From contig NC_012875.2 of NCBI RefSeq assembly GCF_000003195.3, positions 14,370,512 to 14,434,511 of the forward strand: 64,000 nucleotides of DNA, given 5' to 3'. Made by a program: the position numbers and the translations under genes. Below the pieces are notes generated by a model, which saw nothing but the letters and a program-made list of their open reading frames with translations, was not told the origin of the DNA and did no database searches. Positions 10,014-20,409 of the stretch are shown one piece after another; the first letter of the stretch is position 1; every line of letters starts with the position of its first letter. Source of the DNA: Sorghum bicolor (lineage: Eukaryota; Streptophyta; Magnoliopsida; Poales; Poaceae).

Positions 10014-11900
10014 TGAAAGGTCCTAATATGGCTAGAGGGGGGTGAATAGCCTATTTAAGAATTCTACAAACTCACCAGAGCAAGAGGTTAGTAAATAACA
10101 AAGCAAAGCTTTTTACTCTAGCTCTAAAGGGTGTTTGCAAGCCACCTATCCAACAATTCTAGTTGATATGATCACTAGGCACACAAGAGCTATGTCACTA
10201 CAAGCTACACTAGTGAACTAGGCTACACAAGGCAAGACTATCAAAAAAAACTAGTTACACTACTTTGCGGTAAGTAAATGGAGAGGAAGAGATATTTATA
10301 CCGCCATGTAGGGGATGAACCAATCACAATAATATGAAGTCCATTCACTCAGGGATAAATCCAAAGAACAATCACAATGGAGACACATGATTTTCTCCGA
10401 GGTTCACATGCTTGCCAGCACACTACGTCCCCGTTGTGTCGACCAACACTTGGTGGTTCGGTGGCTAAGAGGTGTAGCACGAGCCTCGTCCTCATTACAA
10501 CACCACAAGAACCTACCAACAAGTGAGGTAGGTCAATGACACGAGCAATCCACTAATGTTGCCTTTGGCTCTCCGCCGAGGTAGGCACAAACCCCTCACA
10601 ATCACCGGGAGATGGCCATGAACAATCACCAACTCGTGCCAATCCTCCTCTGCAACAAGAAAACCACAGCCAAATCGATCCCCAAGTGCCACCAGATGCA
10701 ATCACTCAAGCAAATGCACTTGGAATCACTCCCAATCTCACAAAGAAGAATAATCTATGAAGGAGATGAGTGGGAGGAGTTTGCTTAGGCTCACAAGGAT
10801 GTTATGTATGCTAGAATGCCAAGAGAGTGAGCCCTAAGCCGGCCAACATGTATTTATAAGCCACTCAAACAAATAGAGCTGTTGGCTCTTTCACTGGGCA
10901 AAACTCGGCGTCACCAGACGCAGCGCAGGGGGCACCGGACGCTCAACCCCTGCGTCCGGTGCTCCAGAAACAGCCACGTGTCGTCCTTTTCACATTCGCG
11001 TGTCGATCTCTAACGGTCACCTGCAGAGCACCGGACGCGGTTAAGTTGGCACCGGTCTTAAACATAGGGAGGATCGCAAAACGCGCAGGGCACTGGACGC
11101 ACCCCACCGGACGCACCTTGAGCGTCCGGTGTTCTCAGTCAGGTTAACTTGTAGAAGTTAGATAGCACCGGATGCATGAACAGGAGTTACCCTGCGTCCG
11201 GTGCTCAGGGTTCGGTGCTTAACCCTAGCCGAGCCAAGCACCACAGCACATCGGACGCGTAGGCTCAACGTCCGGTGCTTCCGCGGCCAGCGTCCGGTGA
11301 GTATTTCTCAGCGAGAAACACTCCCGCAACTTCTCCAAAATTCCCACAGGTGCAATAGAAAATATGCACTTCATTTTCTCAAAAAGCACCGAATCAAAGT
11401 GTGCCACCTCCTCTCTTACCCTTCAAACTCCACCTCCTTCTCAAAGTGTGCCAACACCACAATGTGTAAACCAACAAGTGCACGTGTGTTAGCATTTTCA
11501 CAATCATTTTCTTTGAAGGAGTTAAGTTAGCTCACTAGGTTCTAAATGCATGCATAAGAACAATGACACCTAGTGGCACTTGATAACCGCTTAGACAAAG
11601 AATTCACCTCTTTATAGTATGACTATCTATCCTAAATGTGATCAGACCCTCTATAGTGTCTTGATCACCAAAACCAAAATTCTAAGCAATACCTTTGCCT
11701 TGATCTCCATAGGGTTTTGTTTTTCTCTTTCTTCTTTTCCAAGTTGAGCATTTGATCATCTTGTGGTCATCACCAACATCACCATAATCATCACTTGGTC
11801 CATCACTTGGCATGTACCAACCTCATTAAGTCTACACACACTTAGTATAGAGGTTAGTACTAGGGTTTCATCAATTATCCAAAACCAAACTAGGGCTTTC
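10014..11900. mobile_element. Solo LTR, 1887 bp, with 5-bp target duplication
   Basis: The unit begins TGAAAGGTCC and ends GGGCTTTCA, so the ends form the inverted repeat TGAAAG/CTTTCA. It is flanked by TGGAG on both sides. There is no internal region, primer site or polyprotein, so it is best read as a solo LTR left by recombination between two LTRs. A TATA-like TATTTATAAG lies at 10851-10860. Its internal part carries a cluster of GCGTCCGGTGC-type motifs. Family not named. Confidence 0.82.
10911..11300. repeat. Cluster of GCACCGGACGC / GCGTCCGGTGC motifs
   Basis: Within about 400 bp a short motif, CACCGGACGC or its reverse complement GCGTCCGGTG, occurs about ten times in both orientations with one or two mismatches. 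Examples lie near 10914, 10936, 10952, 11031, 11094, 11107, 11128, 11166, 11193, 11250 and 11290. The region is GC-rich compared with its surroundings. Confidence 0.85.
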
Positions 11901-11905
11901 ATGGA
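11901..11905. repeat. Target-site duplication TGGAG (right)
   Basis: Direct repeat of 10009-10013. Confidence 0.88.
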
Positions 11906-12054
11906 GAAACCCACAAGATCATTGCACTCATTACAAAAATCCAACTCAAACATAAGCACTAAGATAAACCAACCAAACATTAAAGGTTCACAAAGCACAC
12001 ATATTTGACAAGACTCAACTTTTGCTACTAACGTTTATTACAAAGGGGGACTTC

Positions 12055-12788
12055 CTACTTCTTAAACACGCTGTAACTACAGTGGCATCCAAGGTAGCAT
12101 CTTTTGTGTGCAGTTGAGCAGGATATGTCCTCCACCTCATTGACCTTGGGTAGTTCAGCATGACTTCTCCACTCATCAATCTCATCAAGGGCTTCCTCAT
12201 AGTATTGCCTTACTTCTACCAATTCTAGTTGACTATCTTCCAACTTTAGATGCATGAATTGGATAGTCAAGGTCATCTCCTTTACTTGTTCATTCTGCTC
12301 CATACAAGGGTGAGCCATCACACATTGCAAAGTGCCCGGTGGACGACGAGGAAGATACTTGTGTTTGCCATTCTTCATCTCTTCATAGTGCTTGAGTAGC
12401 GTCAGATATGCTAGCATGCTTACTGAAGCGGTCAGTGAGAAACGAGTGAATGGATTCCACCACACGTGAACCAGTAAACTCATTCCACCTTGTGATGTGT
12501 GCTTTCTGTGCTCCAGTGGCTATCATACTTGGGATGAGTCCACTTAGTGCATTTATATTCTACCATGGCTTGCTGTTCGGGATTGTGGTCTTGTAGTATA
12601 TGCACAAGCTGAGGGTGGAAGAAATCTTCACCACTAAAGGATGTGGTAAAGTACTCCTTCCGCCAATAAGTATGTCTTAATGCGACAGGACGAGCTTCTT
12701 CATACTGTGGTTCTGTTAAGCCATAGATACCCCGAGTCAAGCATGGTCTTCCAGAGTTGCTGCGAGCAATCTTTTCGTTATGAACTAT
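12055..12788 (-). CDS. Unrecognised protein of a minus-strand LTR element (possibly frameshifted)
   Basis: I do not recognise this protein. On the minus strand an open frame runs from about 12788 (HNEKIARSNSGRPCL, then TRGIYGLTEPQYEEARPVALRHTYW) to a TGA at 12480-12482. That stop overlaps, as ATGA, an ATG that opens a second frame to 12055 (MSLLVHVWWNPFTRFSLTASV). The second part has an acidic, probably coiled-coil stretch (LKLEDSQLELVEVRQYYEEALDEIDEW split over the middle). The overlap could be two cistrons or one protein broken by a 1-nt change; the latter seems likelier because the fold seems to carry on. No catalytic motif, zinc knuckle or signal peptide is visible. It lies about 180 bp downstream of a putative primer-binding site (12967-12978) in the same orientation, the place where gag normally starts. 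A splice-acceptor-like CCGTAG precedes the frame. Confidence 0.5.
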
Positions 12789-12966
12789 CTACGGAATTAG
12801 ACCAAGAGGAAGTTAGAATAGAAGCAATAGTTTTATAACAAAAATAGATGATAGAAGCATAAGAATTTTAGCAAATATGAAGGGTGAGTAGCAAGCATGA
12901 AAGTAGTGAGCAAGGATGACTAAACACGTCCATTACTATCTAGGCTTGCGTCCTACAGTTAGCATT

Positions 12967-12978
12967 GCTCTAAAACCA
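12967..12978 (-). promoter_or_regulatory. Putative degenerate Met-tRNA primer-binding site
   Basis: GCTCTAAAACCA resembles GCTCTGATACCA, the reverse complement of the Met-tRNA primer site, and sits 3 bases from the putative LTR end at 12982. The second LTR element Y has the same arrangement at 46696-46707. Confidence 0.5.
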
Positions 12979-12981
12979 CTT

Positions 12982-13942
12982 TGTAGCACCCGATTTTAAG
13001 AACAAAACCAGATAAACACAATATATAGCCCAGGAAGTCAAATCTCACATATAGCTACAAATAAGGGTAATATCAATAGACAATGCTTAAAATATAGCGT
13101 ACTTAGTATAAAAGATATAACCTTAGATAGCAAATAGTGGAAAGACACTTTGTTCTTCAGGCGAAAGCTCCAAATCCAAAGGGACAACTGACTAGTTGAG
13201 CACAAGCCTAACTCTTCTCCAAACTAGCAATCATGTACCCATCTAGGATTTTCATCTAAATAAAATGTAAAGGAAAGCGTAAGTACATTTCATACTTAGC
13301 AAGAATAGTATAGGGTTCATGAGGCTCAAAGGCTAGACACTAGTTTAACTGCATGTAGCTTTTAGTTGTAACAATTTTAACGTATGAGTAGCATCAAGTT
13401 GTCACGTCCCAAAGTAAACTCATGATCAAGTAAAGTGAATAAAGAATAGCATAAAAAACATATTAACAACAATAAAGTTAATGATTTGCCATTAGTGATC
13501 CTTTATTCTGTATTGGTTCCAAGGCCGCCTGAGACCGTGAGCACAACTGATATATTAGTTTTACACTCTGCAAAGGTTGTACACTTTCACTGTGAGTCGT
13601 GATTTAACCTTTCGCCTGAGGTAGCAAATCTCTTAACCCACTTTCTAGGGAGGCCGGGAAGGTTTACTATGAGTCTTTCAAACGTTCGTCTAACAAGTTA
13701 GGGCCGCTTGGTTTCATTAGTCAGTCCATGTAATTCTACCGTGCAGGGAATCCACGATCTGCTATCCCTCATTTGTGCCACACGCGTAACCTCTAACAAG
13801 CTAGAAAAGGTCCTCATATTGAGCTAAAGCCAGTGCCATGTAGCCCTCATAGTTGTACTATATGTCCCGGATGATCATATACAGATAAGTTCTTATGGAG
13901 AGAAACTAGAGCACCACAAGATAGCTCATTGCTCTAGCCCCC
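12982..13942 (-). repeat. Truncated LTR (ends ...GGGTGCTACA on minus strand)
   Basis: The + strand reads TGTAGCACCCGATTTTAAG at 12982, a typical grass LTR terminus. With the primer site to its left this is the 3' end of a 5' LTR on the minus strand. It runs about 960 bp until an Athila-type LTR starts at 13943. The remainder and the second LTR are not in view. No coding capacity seen. Confidence 0.6.
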
Positions 13943-14450
13943 TGTTGACACTTGCTAACACCACTTGAATACTAGGTTGTCATCCCCAGCATGGCACTAG
14001 AGTGTACTAAGGTATTTATGAATATGAAGGCTCTCTAGAAAATAATCTATTCTATCCGCAAGTGCACAGATAAAATACCTCATTGTAGCATTTCACCAGG
14101 AAAGTATTTCGGGTATCGTTATTTATATTTTGCTTAAGAGAACGGTGAAAGTGAAAACAGAGGTAAAATCTATCAAGGCATAGACTAGAGATAAACTTGC
14201 AATAACATGATTACTAATGAGGAACTTGTCACACAGTCACTTGCTTTGGTAGGGGGTAAGCCATAATAATAAAGATAATGAAATATAAGCTCATGGATAA
14301 ATAACACAGCAATTAGAAATAGACTACTCCTCATATATGTAAGGTGACGTCGGATTAGCTAGAGAATGGATTCTGAGTATCTACTATCTATTAAGTCACA
14401 ATCTACTCTAGTTATCTACAAGATCATATATAGCACAAAAGACTCTTTAT

Positions 14451-14774
14451 TCATGTATAAGGAACATTGCTAAAGTAAATCAGAACATAGCAAGACTTAC
14501 TCCGCAATACAAATTCTGCCTGTCCTATCAACGGAGGGTGGACTATATAAGAATCAACGAAGCTGTCACCATCGCGAACTACCACACGACTCGTCCAATA
14601 GGATACATTTGCAGGTAAATAATATCTAAGCACCACGCCCGCATATGATCTACCACTTAGCTCCCTCGAGTCAAGAGCTAAGCACTTTGCAAACTTATAC
14701 ATAAACTCATTATCAATCATAACTATATCAAATATAGAACTAGAGCAAACTAAGAACATAATAAATAGAGACAT
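14451..14774 (-). other. Small ORF inside Athila LTR, similar to 19083-19499
   Basis: A 107-codon frame in the LTR. Its middle (YAGVVLRYYLPANV, then VVVRDGDSFVDSYI) aligns with the frame in the opposite LTR (CVGVVPIPYLSAIV, then GVVRGSDSSIDSYI). The similarity may simply reflect nucleotide homology of LTRs. No known domain. Confidence 0.4.
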
Positions 14775-15016
14775 AATGCAATTAGAATAAAGTAGTAGAG
14801 AAAGATATGAAATAATACCAATCTTTATTGATGAAGATCCGAATCCAGAGCGCTAGGCTCTACTTCTCTAATTCTATCTAATCAATCCTATAGAACTTGA
14901 AGGAATTGGGAGTAGCTAGTTCTAATTCTCTGTGGGAGAGAAATTCCTAAACCCTAACTTTGATGGCTTCCTCTGATAATGATTTCTCCTCCTCCCCTGG
15001 GGTGGAGAGGCCTTGC

Positions 15017-15023
15017 TTATATA
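15017..15023 (-). promoter_or_regulatory. TATA box in minus-strand Athila LTR
   Basis: The minus strand reads GGCTATATAAGC; the equivalent motif CTATATAAGC occurs at 18851-18860 in the opposite LTR. The shared position in both LTRs supports it as the LTR promoter. Confidence 0.65.
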
Positions 15024-15467
15024 GCCCCCTCAAATGAATGTGGGCCGTCAGATCAAATCGACATTAATCGCATGGTTATTCTTGAAGATTAAAGGCGGTG
15101 GAGCACGATCCAGGAGACGGAGCCTGATTGGCTGCTGCAGGTGGGTGGGCGCCCAAGGGGGTTGGGCGGGCACCCAAGGGGGTTGGGTGGGCGCCCTGCC
15201 CCCGGACCCGTTCGGCCTCCCGTTCGTTCCCGTGGCTTCTGGACTCTTCTAGATTAAGGAAAATTGTGCGGCACGTAATTATCTCGTTGTAAACCTGACA
15301 TGTGGGACTTCTCTCCATATTTTCTGATAACCCCCTATAGAAATAGACAAACACCAAAGCTCATGGAATTCTGTCAGATAAACCCCTAATTCTAGATGTT
15401 TGGTGCATATTTATCCTTTTCCATGTTTAGTTGACGGTTAAATTTAGTATTTAAGGACCGTCAACAA

Positions 15468-15480
15468 ACTCCCCCAAGCT
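15468..15480 (-). promoter_or_regulatory. Polypurine tract of minus-strand Athila-type element
   Basis: The minus strand reads AGCTTGGGGGAGT, one base before the LTR boundary at 15466. The identical 13-mer recurs at 16929-16941. Confidence 0.8.
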
Positions 15481-16928
15481 TACCCTTTGCTCGTCCCTGA
15501 GCAAACAGCTAAACTCAGATGAATCAGGAGTTGCTTCGATGTTTTCTTTCCTGACAGGCACACATGCTTTCATATAAATTCTCCCAGATTAGAGTGAAGT
15601 GTCATGGAGCTTAGTACCTGCACTTAAATCTTAAGTAATTGAAAGATAAAATACTTCACCTTTGTTCTAGAGTTTTGCATACGTTTTCAAGAATAAAGCT
15701 CAGAGTTCCCAGCTATGATACTCTCAAATCTCTCTATATATGGTATTTGTGGATCCTTACCAAAAATGTCACTTACCTATAACTAAGGGAATGTTTACGT
15801 GAAGCTCATAGGTGTTAAAAATAGCTCATGCATATGTTGTCTAATCGAGCCATGGATCCGAATGAACTCAGCATATAGTTAAATCAAGATGTGCATGTGT
15901 GGTGGAGTAAATGATAGTAATGGTAAAAATATATAAGTGATGATAAAACTTCCTCCTCATTGCTCCTCATATTGCTATCTCTCCTCCTCTTTGATATTTG
16001 CTTTGGGAGAACATGGACTATCTTTTTCTCTTTTTTTTCAGGTGGGTAGTAAATACCCCTAATTCTATTATCGGACACTTGTCCATTTTTTCTGCTCAGG
16101 TGGGCATCTTTGTACCCCTAATTCTACTCCGGACACTTGTCCATTTTTACCTCTCATCTCACTCTTTTTCTTTCTTTTTCGAGGTTCCGGGCACTTGCCC
16201 CTTTTTATTTCCTCGCATATTTTTACAAAACCCATGCCTCTTCTGCATTGAATCTTTTTAGAGAGAGAGAATAACAACACTTTGGGACAATGAGTGATAA
16301 TATTTTTAGCAATTTTAATGAATGGTGATGGATGGTGTAGTAGGTGTGTGCAAGTGAATATCTTAATTTAACCACATAAAAAGCTCCTAAGGGTCTACAC
16401 CGCTCGATCAAACTCAATGTGAATATAAGTAGCAAAAGATGTTATGGCTGTGGTAGAAATTTTGCCATGCTAGGAACTCATCATGTGATTTGCAAGTTTT
16501 CAAAATAAATCTCCAGAACTTAGTGTAGTAGGAGCAAGATCAACAGTAGCTCAAACTTTATATCATGTCTTTCTCTTACCTAGACTTTGGTTTTAGGTTC
16601 ATGCTTCCCATAGATAGTAAATTTTAGTTTTAGTAATTCCTGGAAGAACTTTAATATAAAAGCTAGGAACTTGAAAGTAAGAAAGCAGAGCAACTGTTCA
16701 TCATTTCCATCATGCATCTTTTTAGTCTTTTTATTTTTCTAGAGATTAACACTTGGTAGATAAATAAAGCACACTTATCTACACTCTTTTTATTTTGTTT
16801 TCATGTTTATAGAATGCAGTAAATTAAAGCAAGAAAAATATTTATTGATGATATTTTTTATGAAATAAATAAAACACTAAAATAAATAAGATGAGCAAAT
16901 AAAAACTTACTTGATAAAACAGGGAGAA
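15481..16928 (-). mobile_element. Non-coding 3' internal region of minus-strand Athila-type element
   Basis: About 1.45 kb between the two polypurine-like tracts, with no convincing protein. Part of it (about 16340-16830) is the inverted relative of 23470-23946. Shared landmarks are the segments around CTCCTAAGGGTCTACAC and GGCTGTGGTAGAAATT. This shows both Athila-type elements belong to one family. Confidence 0.7.
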
Positions 16929-16941
16929 ACTCCCCCAAGCT
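16929..16941 (-). promoter_or_regulatory. Second (central) polypurine-like tract
   Basis: A copy of the 13-mer at 15468-15480, placed directly after the env-like frame. The plus-strand Athila-type element has AGCTTGGGGGAG at 23335-23346 after its own coding region. Confidence 0.6.
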
Positions 16942-16958
16942 CGATGTGGTTGTCGGTC

Positions 16959-18428
16959 TTACCCAATGTTCCAGAATCGCATCATGGTGGTGATGTTGTC
17001 GTTCATCGTCGTGGTGTCTTGCCTTAGTTCTTGTACTATAGTGGCGTGGTCCTGGTTCCACTTTTGTTGCTGTTTCAGGAGTCGTCCATGTTCCGCTTGC
17101 GTATTCTGGATGTCGAGGAGGGTGTTGTCGGTACGGGTGAAGAAGGCGCCGACCTCTTGGTAGTAGTCGTTCGTGAAAGCATAAGAGGTGTCGGAGTACC
17201 ATCCTGCATCAAATTGGGGCTGGGATCTAGACCCTAAAGCTCCATATGGATCAGTGGAGTACCTGCCCATACTAAAAGGCAGGTTTGTCCACTGCTGATC
17301 TTAGCCTTCTGGCCACGTCTCCTGTGTTGGCTCTTGTGGCTGAGCATGTCGAACACATGGGTCCCGAAGGACTCGGGGGTTGTAGTCGCAGTAATGCAGG
17401 TGCGCTGCTTCTTCCAGCCCGGGATCAGCTCCATACCAGGTGTGTTCTTGATGGGTGGTCATCCTTTCAGATGCCACTCGCTGTGGAGCTCTGTGGTTTA
17501 CCAGTGCCACTGCAATCTCAATCAAATAATTTTGAACGACATAAAGGCCAAGGTTCGGGTTAGGTAACCGAATCTTGCCTTTATTATCATATAACATATA
17601 CATTATGTTCCCTTCTTTTTTTAGCATCCGAGCTTGCTTAAATGTGTCATAGCCATGATAAATTCGTAACTCGTCAATGAGTTCAAATGACGAGTTTTCT
17701 AAGAAATTAAGACTAGAAGCTAGACGAGTGATGAGTGAAGTACAACCGACAGGTCCCTGAAGACTAGGTATACTAAGCCAATGAGAGACCAAAAGAGTAA
17801 TAGGTGAAATGGGTATTTTATTTATAGCAGCATAAAGAAGTTGTACATCTCCTACTCTTACTTTTCTAATATCATCGCGATGGAAAAGATTGTACCCAAG
17901 CCATTTGTGGAACATCCTAAGAGTGGGGTGTTCCATGTCGCTGGTTCGGGCTTGACTATAAAACTCATCTCTAGATATCTCTCTCCAGAACTGGTGTCTC
18001 TCAAAATTGGGCAAATTGGAGTCAATGTCCAGGATGCATCTTGAAGAGAAACCGAGATGGTCGCTCAATTCTCTCCAAGACAACATAATGTCCTGTTTGA
18101 ACATCCGAAAAGCGATTCCCCCCTCATAATATTGAAAAGGGCAAAGAAATTCAAGGATGAGAAGACGGGAACCCAGCTCAGTTATGTCCCAAAAATTTGT
18201 CCATCCCACCATCTGGAAGATCAAGTCAAATTTAGTATCCATACCTATTTCTTGTAGCAGGATAGGATCAAGAGTGGGGGTGTGAATGAAATCCTTGTTC
18301 TTTAGCTGCTAGAAAACTTCCTTCTCCCTGTGGGTCTTTAGTCGAAGGTCTCCTGTCTTGAGAAGAACCTTGACTCGTGTATCTGATGAAGACGATGGAG
18401 CTTGCGGGGGCGTCGAGTCGATGCTCAT
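16959..18428 (-). pseudogene. Athila ORF1-family / env-like protein, two premature stops
   Basis: Athila-type elements carry an extra ORF of unknown function besides gag-pol; grass copies look like this one. The minus-strand frame starts at ATG 18428-18426 (MSIDSTPPQAPSSSSD) and is broken by TAG at 18311-18309 (codon 40). It continues from MDTKFDLIFQMVGW through LGSRLLILEFLCPFQ, FQYYEGG, LSDHLGF and INKIPISPITLLVSHW. It meets TAA at 17303-17301 and then continues in the same frame (MGRYSTDPYGAL) to TAG/TAA at 16959. The total is about 490 codons with no frameshift. The C-terminal part (TDNTLLDIQNTQAEHGRLLKQ region) may form a coiled coil. No clear signal peptide or membrane segment is visible, so an envelope role is unproven. 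The start codon abuts the opposite-strand LTR at 18429, so anything upstream was displaced by that insertion. Confidence 0.75.
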
Positions 18429-18851
18429 TGTTGACGGTCCTTAAGTTTCAAATTTAATTATCAAATAAACAAAGAAAAGGATCCAAATGCAACCGACATC
18501 CAGACTTAGGGTTTTATCTGACAGAATTCCATGAGTTTTGGTGTTTGTCTATTTCTGCAGGGGGTTATGAGGAATAATTATGGAAGAAAGGCCCACACGT
18601 CGGGTCTACATAGAGATATTAACGTGCTGCCCAATTATCCTACATCTAGAAGAGTCCAGAAGCCACGGGAAAAACGGGAGACCAGACGGGCTCGGGGGCA
18701 GGGCGCCCGCCCTCCCCCCTTGGGCGCCCGCCTTAGCCCCGGGCCAACTAGCTTCAACTTCGCGGATCATGCTCCACCGACCTAAAGGATCAAGGAAAAC
18801 CGTGCGATTAATGTCGGTTTGATCCAGCGGCCCATATTCACTTGGAAGGAC

Positions 18852-18858
18852 TATATAA
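18852..18858 (+). promoter_or_regulatory. TATA box in plus-strand Athila LTR
   Basis: TATATAA in GGACTATATAAGCAGACC; conserved with 15017-15023 in the opposite LTR. Confidence 0.65.
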
Positions 18859-19082
18859 GCAGACCCCCTGGCCCCTAGAGGAGAGGACCTCTGAACCCTA
18901 ATTCATTATTCATCTTGGGAGAAGAAGCCTCTGATCAAGCCCTAGAGCCACCACATCAATTAGATCTCTAGTTTAGCATAGCTACATAGGATTAGAACTA
19001 GAAGGAGTCAATCTTCGATTGGTTTCCGGATCTGTCAAGAGGATTCTTAGTAATTCCTCTACTGTTCTTCAATTGTTCATCT

Positions 19083-19499
19083 TTGTTCTTCAATATTATT
19101 AATATGACTTTGTTCTACTTCAATATATTGATTATGACTTTGCTCTACTTGTTTATATTCGCAATTATATTGTTCTTAGTTTACCATAGTTATATACTTG
19201 GCTTAGTTAGATTGGATTTATATACATGTTTAGGATCGTATAGCGTTTATCCATGTGTACAGTGGGTAAATGGTAAGTATTGTGTAGGCGTGGTGCCTAT
19301 ACCGTATTTATCTGCGATTGTACCCTATATGCCGGATCGCGGGGTAGTTCGTGGTAGTGACAGCTCCATTGATTCTTATATAATCCCCCTCTCGTGTATA
19401 GGGCTAGCAGAGCAACATTATTACAGGGGTGTGATTGCTATGTTTCTCATATTCCTTGATAATATCACTATGCATGGGCGTAGTCCTGTCTCGCAATGA
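19083..19499 (+). other. Small ORF inside Athila LTR, similar to 14451-14774
   Basis: A 138-codon frame with a hydrophobic N-terminus (MFFNIINMTLFYFNILIMTL) and a C-terminal half that aligns with the frame in the opposite LTR. Whether it is translated is unknown; it lies downstream of the LTR TATA box. Confidence 0.4.
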
Positions 19500-20090
19500 T
19501 TGCCAAGTACAATTGCACTAACTATGATATGCTAGACTGTATAGTTAAGAATAACTTAGGAAATATTCTTGTAGTTCATCCTAATTCCATGCTAATGACT
19601 TGCTAGAATATCTATTGAGGTGCTTATCATATTTATATGTGGCTAAGTTATGCTGATCAGATTAATTATCTTTGTCATCATTCATACTTTATCTATCTTT
19701 TATGTGACACTTATCCCTGTATAAAAGAGATAGATAAATGCTCTCAATTATACATGCAATGATAGATACTCAATCTTATATTTCATTCCATAATCAACAT
19801 TGATGTTTAGCAATCCCTTCCCAGTGGTAAAAATATAAATAACGATATCTGGAATACTTCCCGGTTAAAATGCTACATCGATATTAATCTGTGCGCTTGC
19901 AGATCTCATTTATTATTTATTCAGAAGAGCAATTGCATATTTCAATACCGCGTCTCTCATGTCATGCTGGGGATGACAACTTGGCTTAAGTGGCATGAGG
20001 GATAGGTTTGTCATTTTTGACGCCGTTATCACAATTAGAAAACTAAGTCTACTTTTGGTAGTGACGTTAAGAATGCCCAACAAGCATTTT

Positions 20091-20108
20091 TACCGCCATT
20101 GCCGGGGA
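20091..20108 (+). promoter_or_regulatory. Primer-binding site, Asp-tRNA type, degenerate
   Basis: TACCGCCATTGCCGGGGA matches the Athila primer site TGGCGCCGTTGCCGGGGA at 15 of 18 positions by eye. Confidence 0.75.
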
Positions 20109-20409
20109 AGGTTGATTACTAATCAAGAATGAATATGGAATTTTGAGTCATCATTCGCATCACTAATATGACTGAGATTATCAATTCTCTCATACAGTTT
20201 TACCTTGATATTTTTCTATTTTATATTATGCAGGGTAATGTATGAATAGAAGACATCTTCTAGGAAATTTGGTTGACAATCCCGAAGCGTTATTCAGAGA
20301 AACAAGAGCCAAGCTCAAGAAGAGATCATCAACACTTCAGCACGAAGCTTCATCCAATCAAGAAGATCACTGAAGTTTCACCCAGAACTTGTCTTTAGAG
20401 TTTAGAGCC

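Larger units (their letters stand above)
13943..15466 (-). repeat. 3' LTR of minus-strand Athila-type element
   Basis: The + strand reads TGTTGACACTTGC at the left and GGACCGTCAACA at the right, so the ends are inverted TGTTGAC/GTCAACA. It is related, in opposite orientation, to the LTR beginning at 18429: both start TGTTGACGGTCCTTAA, share a TATA box and share CTGGGGATGACAAC near the other end. A GC-rich patch holds tandem CCCAAGGGGGTTGGG units (about 15148-15195). The flanking C run at 13938-13942 does not allow a target duplication to be called. Confidence 0.88.
18429..20082 (+). repeat. 5' LTR of plus-strand Athila-type element
   Basis: It begins TGTTGACGGTCCTTAAG and is read to CCCAACA at 20082 (an end at GCA, 20086, is also possible). 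It carries CTATATAAGC (18851), a GC-rich patch with GGGCGCCCGCC repeats (18710-18735) and CATGCTGGGGATGACAACTT near 19961. It is diverged from the minus LTR at 13943-15466, so the two are separate insertions of one family. Confidence 0.82.

Noticed and set aside
13938..13942. CCCCC as target duplication of the minus-strand Athila element
   Set aside because: Homopolymer and no second border in the window.
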